Positions 25,991 through 26,113 of a stretch of 26,113 nucleotides of DNA are shown one piece after another; the first letter of the stretch is position 1, and every line of letters starts with the position of its first letter. Source of the stretch: Proteiniphilum sp. UBA5283 (lineage in GTDB: Bacteria; Bacteroidota; Bacteroidia; Bacteroidales; Dysgonomonadaceae); NCBI GenBank assembly GCA_002408485.1, contig DHSP01000066.1:1-26113 (forward strand). Reading direction: 5' to 3'. The notes under the pieces were generated by a model. The model was not told the DNA's origin. It ran no database searches and saw nothing but the letters and a program-made list of their open reading frames with translations. The translations under genes were made by a program, and so were the position numbers.

Positions 25991-26065
25991 CGGGGTGTAG
26001 CACAGTCCGGTTAGTGTACCTGCTTTGGGAGCAGGGGGTCGCGAGTCCGAATCCCGCCACCCCGA
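25991..26065 (+). tRNA. tRNA-Pro (anticodon UGG)
   Basis: The 75-base sequence folds as a cloverleaf. The acceptor stem is CGGGGTG/CACCCCG with discriminator A, the D-stem is GCAC/GTGT, and the anticodon stem is CCTGC/GCAGG with loop TTTGGGA, giving anticodon TGG. The T-arm GCGAG-TCCGAAT-CCCGC has one A-C mismatch, and its loop begins TCC where TTC is nearly universal. CCA is not encoded (CGT follows). It is flanked by a promoter candidate and a terminator. Confidence 0.93.
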
Positions 26066-26076
26066 CGTTGAAAATC

Positions 26077-26113
26077 AAACACTTATCTGAATATTCAGGT
26101 AGGTGTTTTTTCT
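26077..26113 (+). terminator. Intrinsic terminator after tRNA-Pro
   Basis: AACACTTATCTGAA pairs with TTCAGGTAGGTGTT through Watson-Crick and a few G-U pairs, and the stem is followed by a run of T reaching the end of the window. It starts 12 bases after the tRNA end. Confidence 0.8.

Noticed and set aside
25991..26065. tRNA-Pro as an attachment site for the left-hand locus
   Set aside because: It is separated from the locus by several housekeeping genes, and no repeat of its 3' end was noticed near the boundary.

Overview
The window looks like the chromosome of an anaerobic Bacteroidales bacterium, possibly of the Dysgonomonadaceae/Porphyromonadaceae type. The evidence is a SusC/SusD pair, lipoproteins with a Bacteroidetes-style short lipobox, and -7 boxes of the form TAnnTTTG in front of several genes. 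It falls into two blocks of visibly different base composition.

Left block, 1-18526, all on the + strand and AT-rich: the 3' part of a polysaccharide utilization locus. In order it holds a 5'-truncated SusC-type TonB-dependent transporter, a SusD-type lipoprotein, a formylglycine-generating-enzyme-fold lipoprotein that lacks both catalytic cysteines, a lipoprotein with a probable TIM barrel that I cannot assign, a double-domain GH28 protein, a GH2 enzyme, a single-domain GH28 enzyme, a second GH2 enzyme and an STN-alpha/beta-hydrolase fusion. From 4730 on the genes are 2-47 bases apart and are probably one transcript. The GH28 set suggests a galacturonic-acid-containing (pectin or rhamnogalacturonan-like) glycan, with the GH2 enzymes removing beta-linked sugars and the esterase removing acyl groups. 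All three GH28 domains and both GH2 enzymes carry unusual active-site residues, so the exact linkages cannot be read from family alone. The order GH28-GH2-GH28-GH2 looks like a duplicated two-gene module.

The junction at about 18527-18560 is abrupt. The esterase gene ends without a visible terminator, and the next bases are GC-rich and read, on the - strand, as the first part of a DUF1858-like gene that breaks off. This looks like the edge of an inserted or rearranged segment.

Right block, 18494-26113, GC-richer housekeeping and stress genes: on the - strand a DUF438/hemerythrin/PAS protein and the hybrid cluster protein Hcp. Hcp is divergent from a Crp/Fnr-family regulator (probably HcpR), with a 16-base palindrome between them placed where a class II activator would sit on the hcp promoter. 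Then come a Tat-exported Gfo/Idh/MocA oxidoreductase (+), a bidirectional terminator, aspartyl-tRNA synthetase (-), and a tRNA-Pro(UGG) with its own promoter and terminator (+). No transposase, integrase, CRISPR array or rRNA was seen. No stretch longer than 300 bases lacks a gene.
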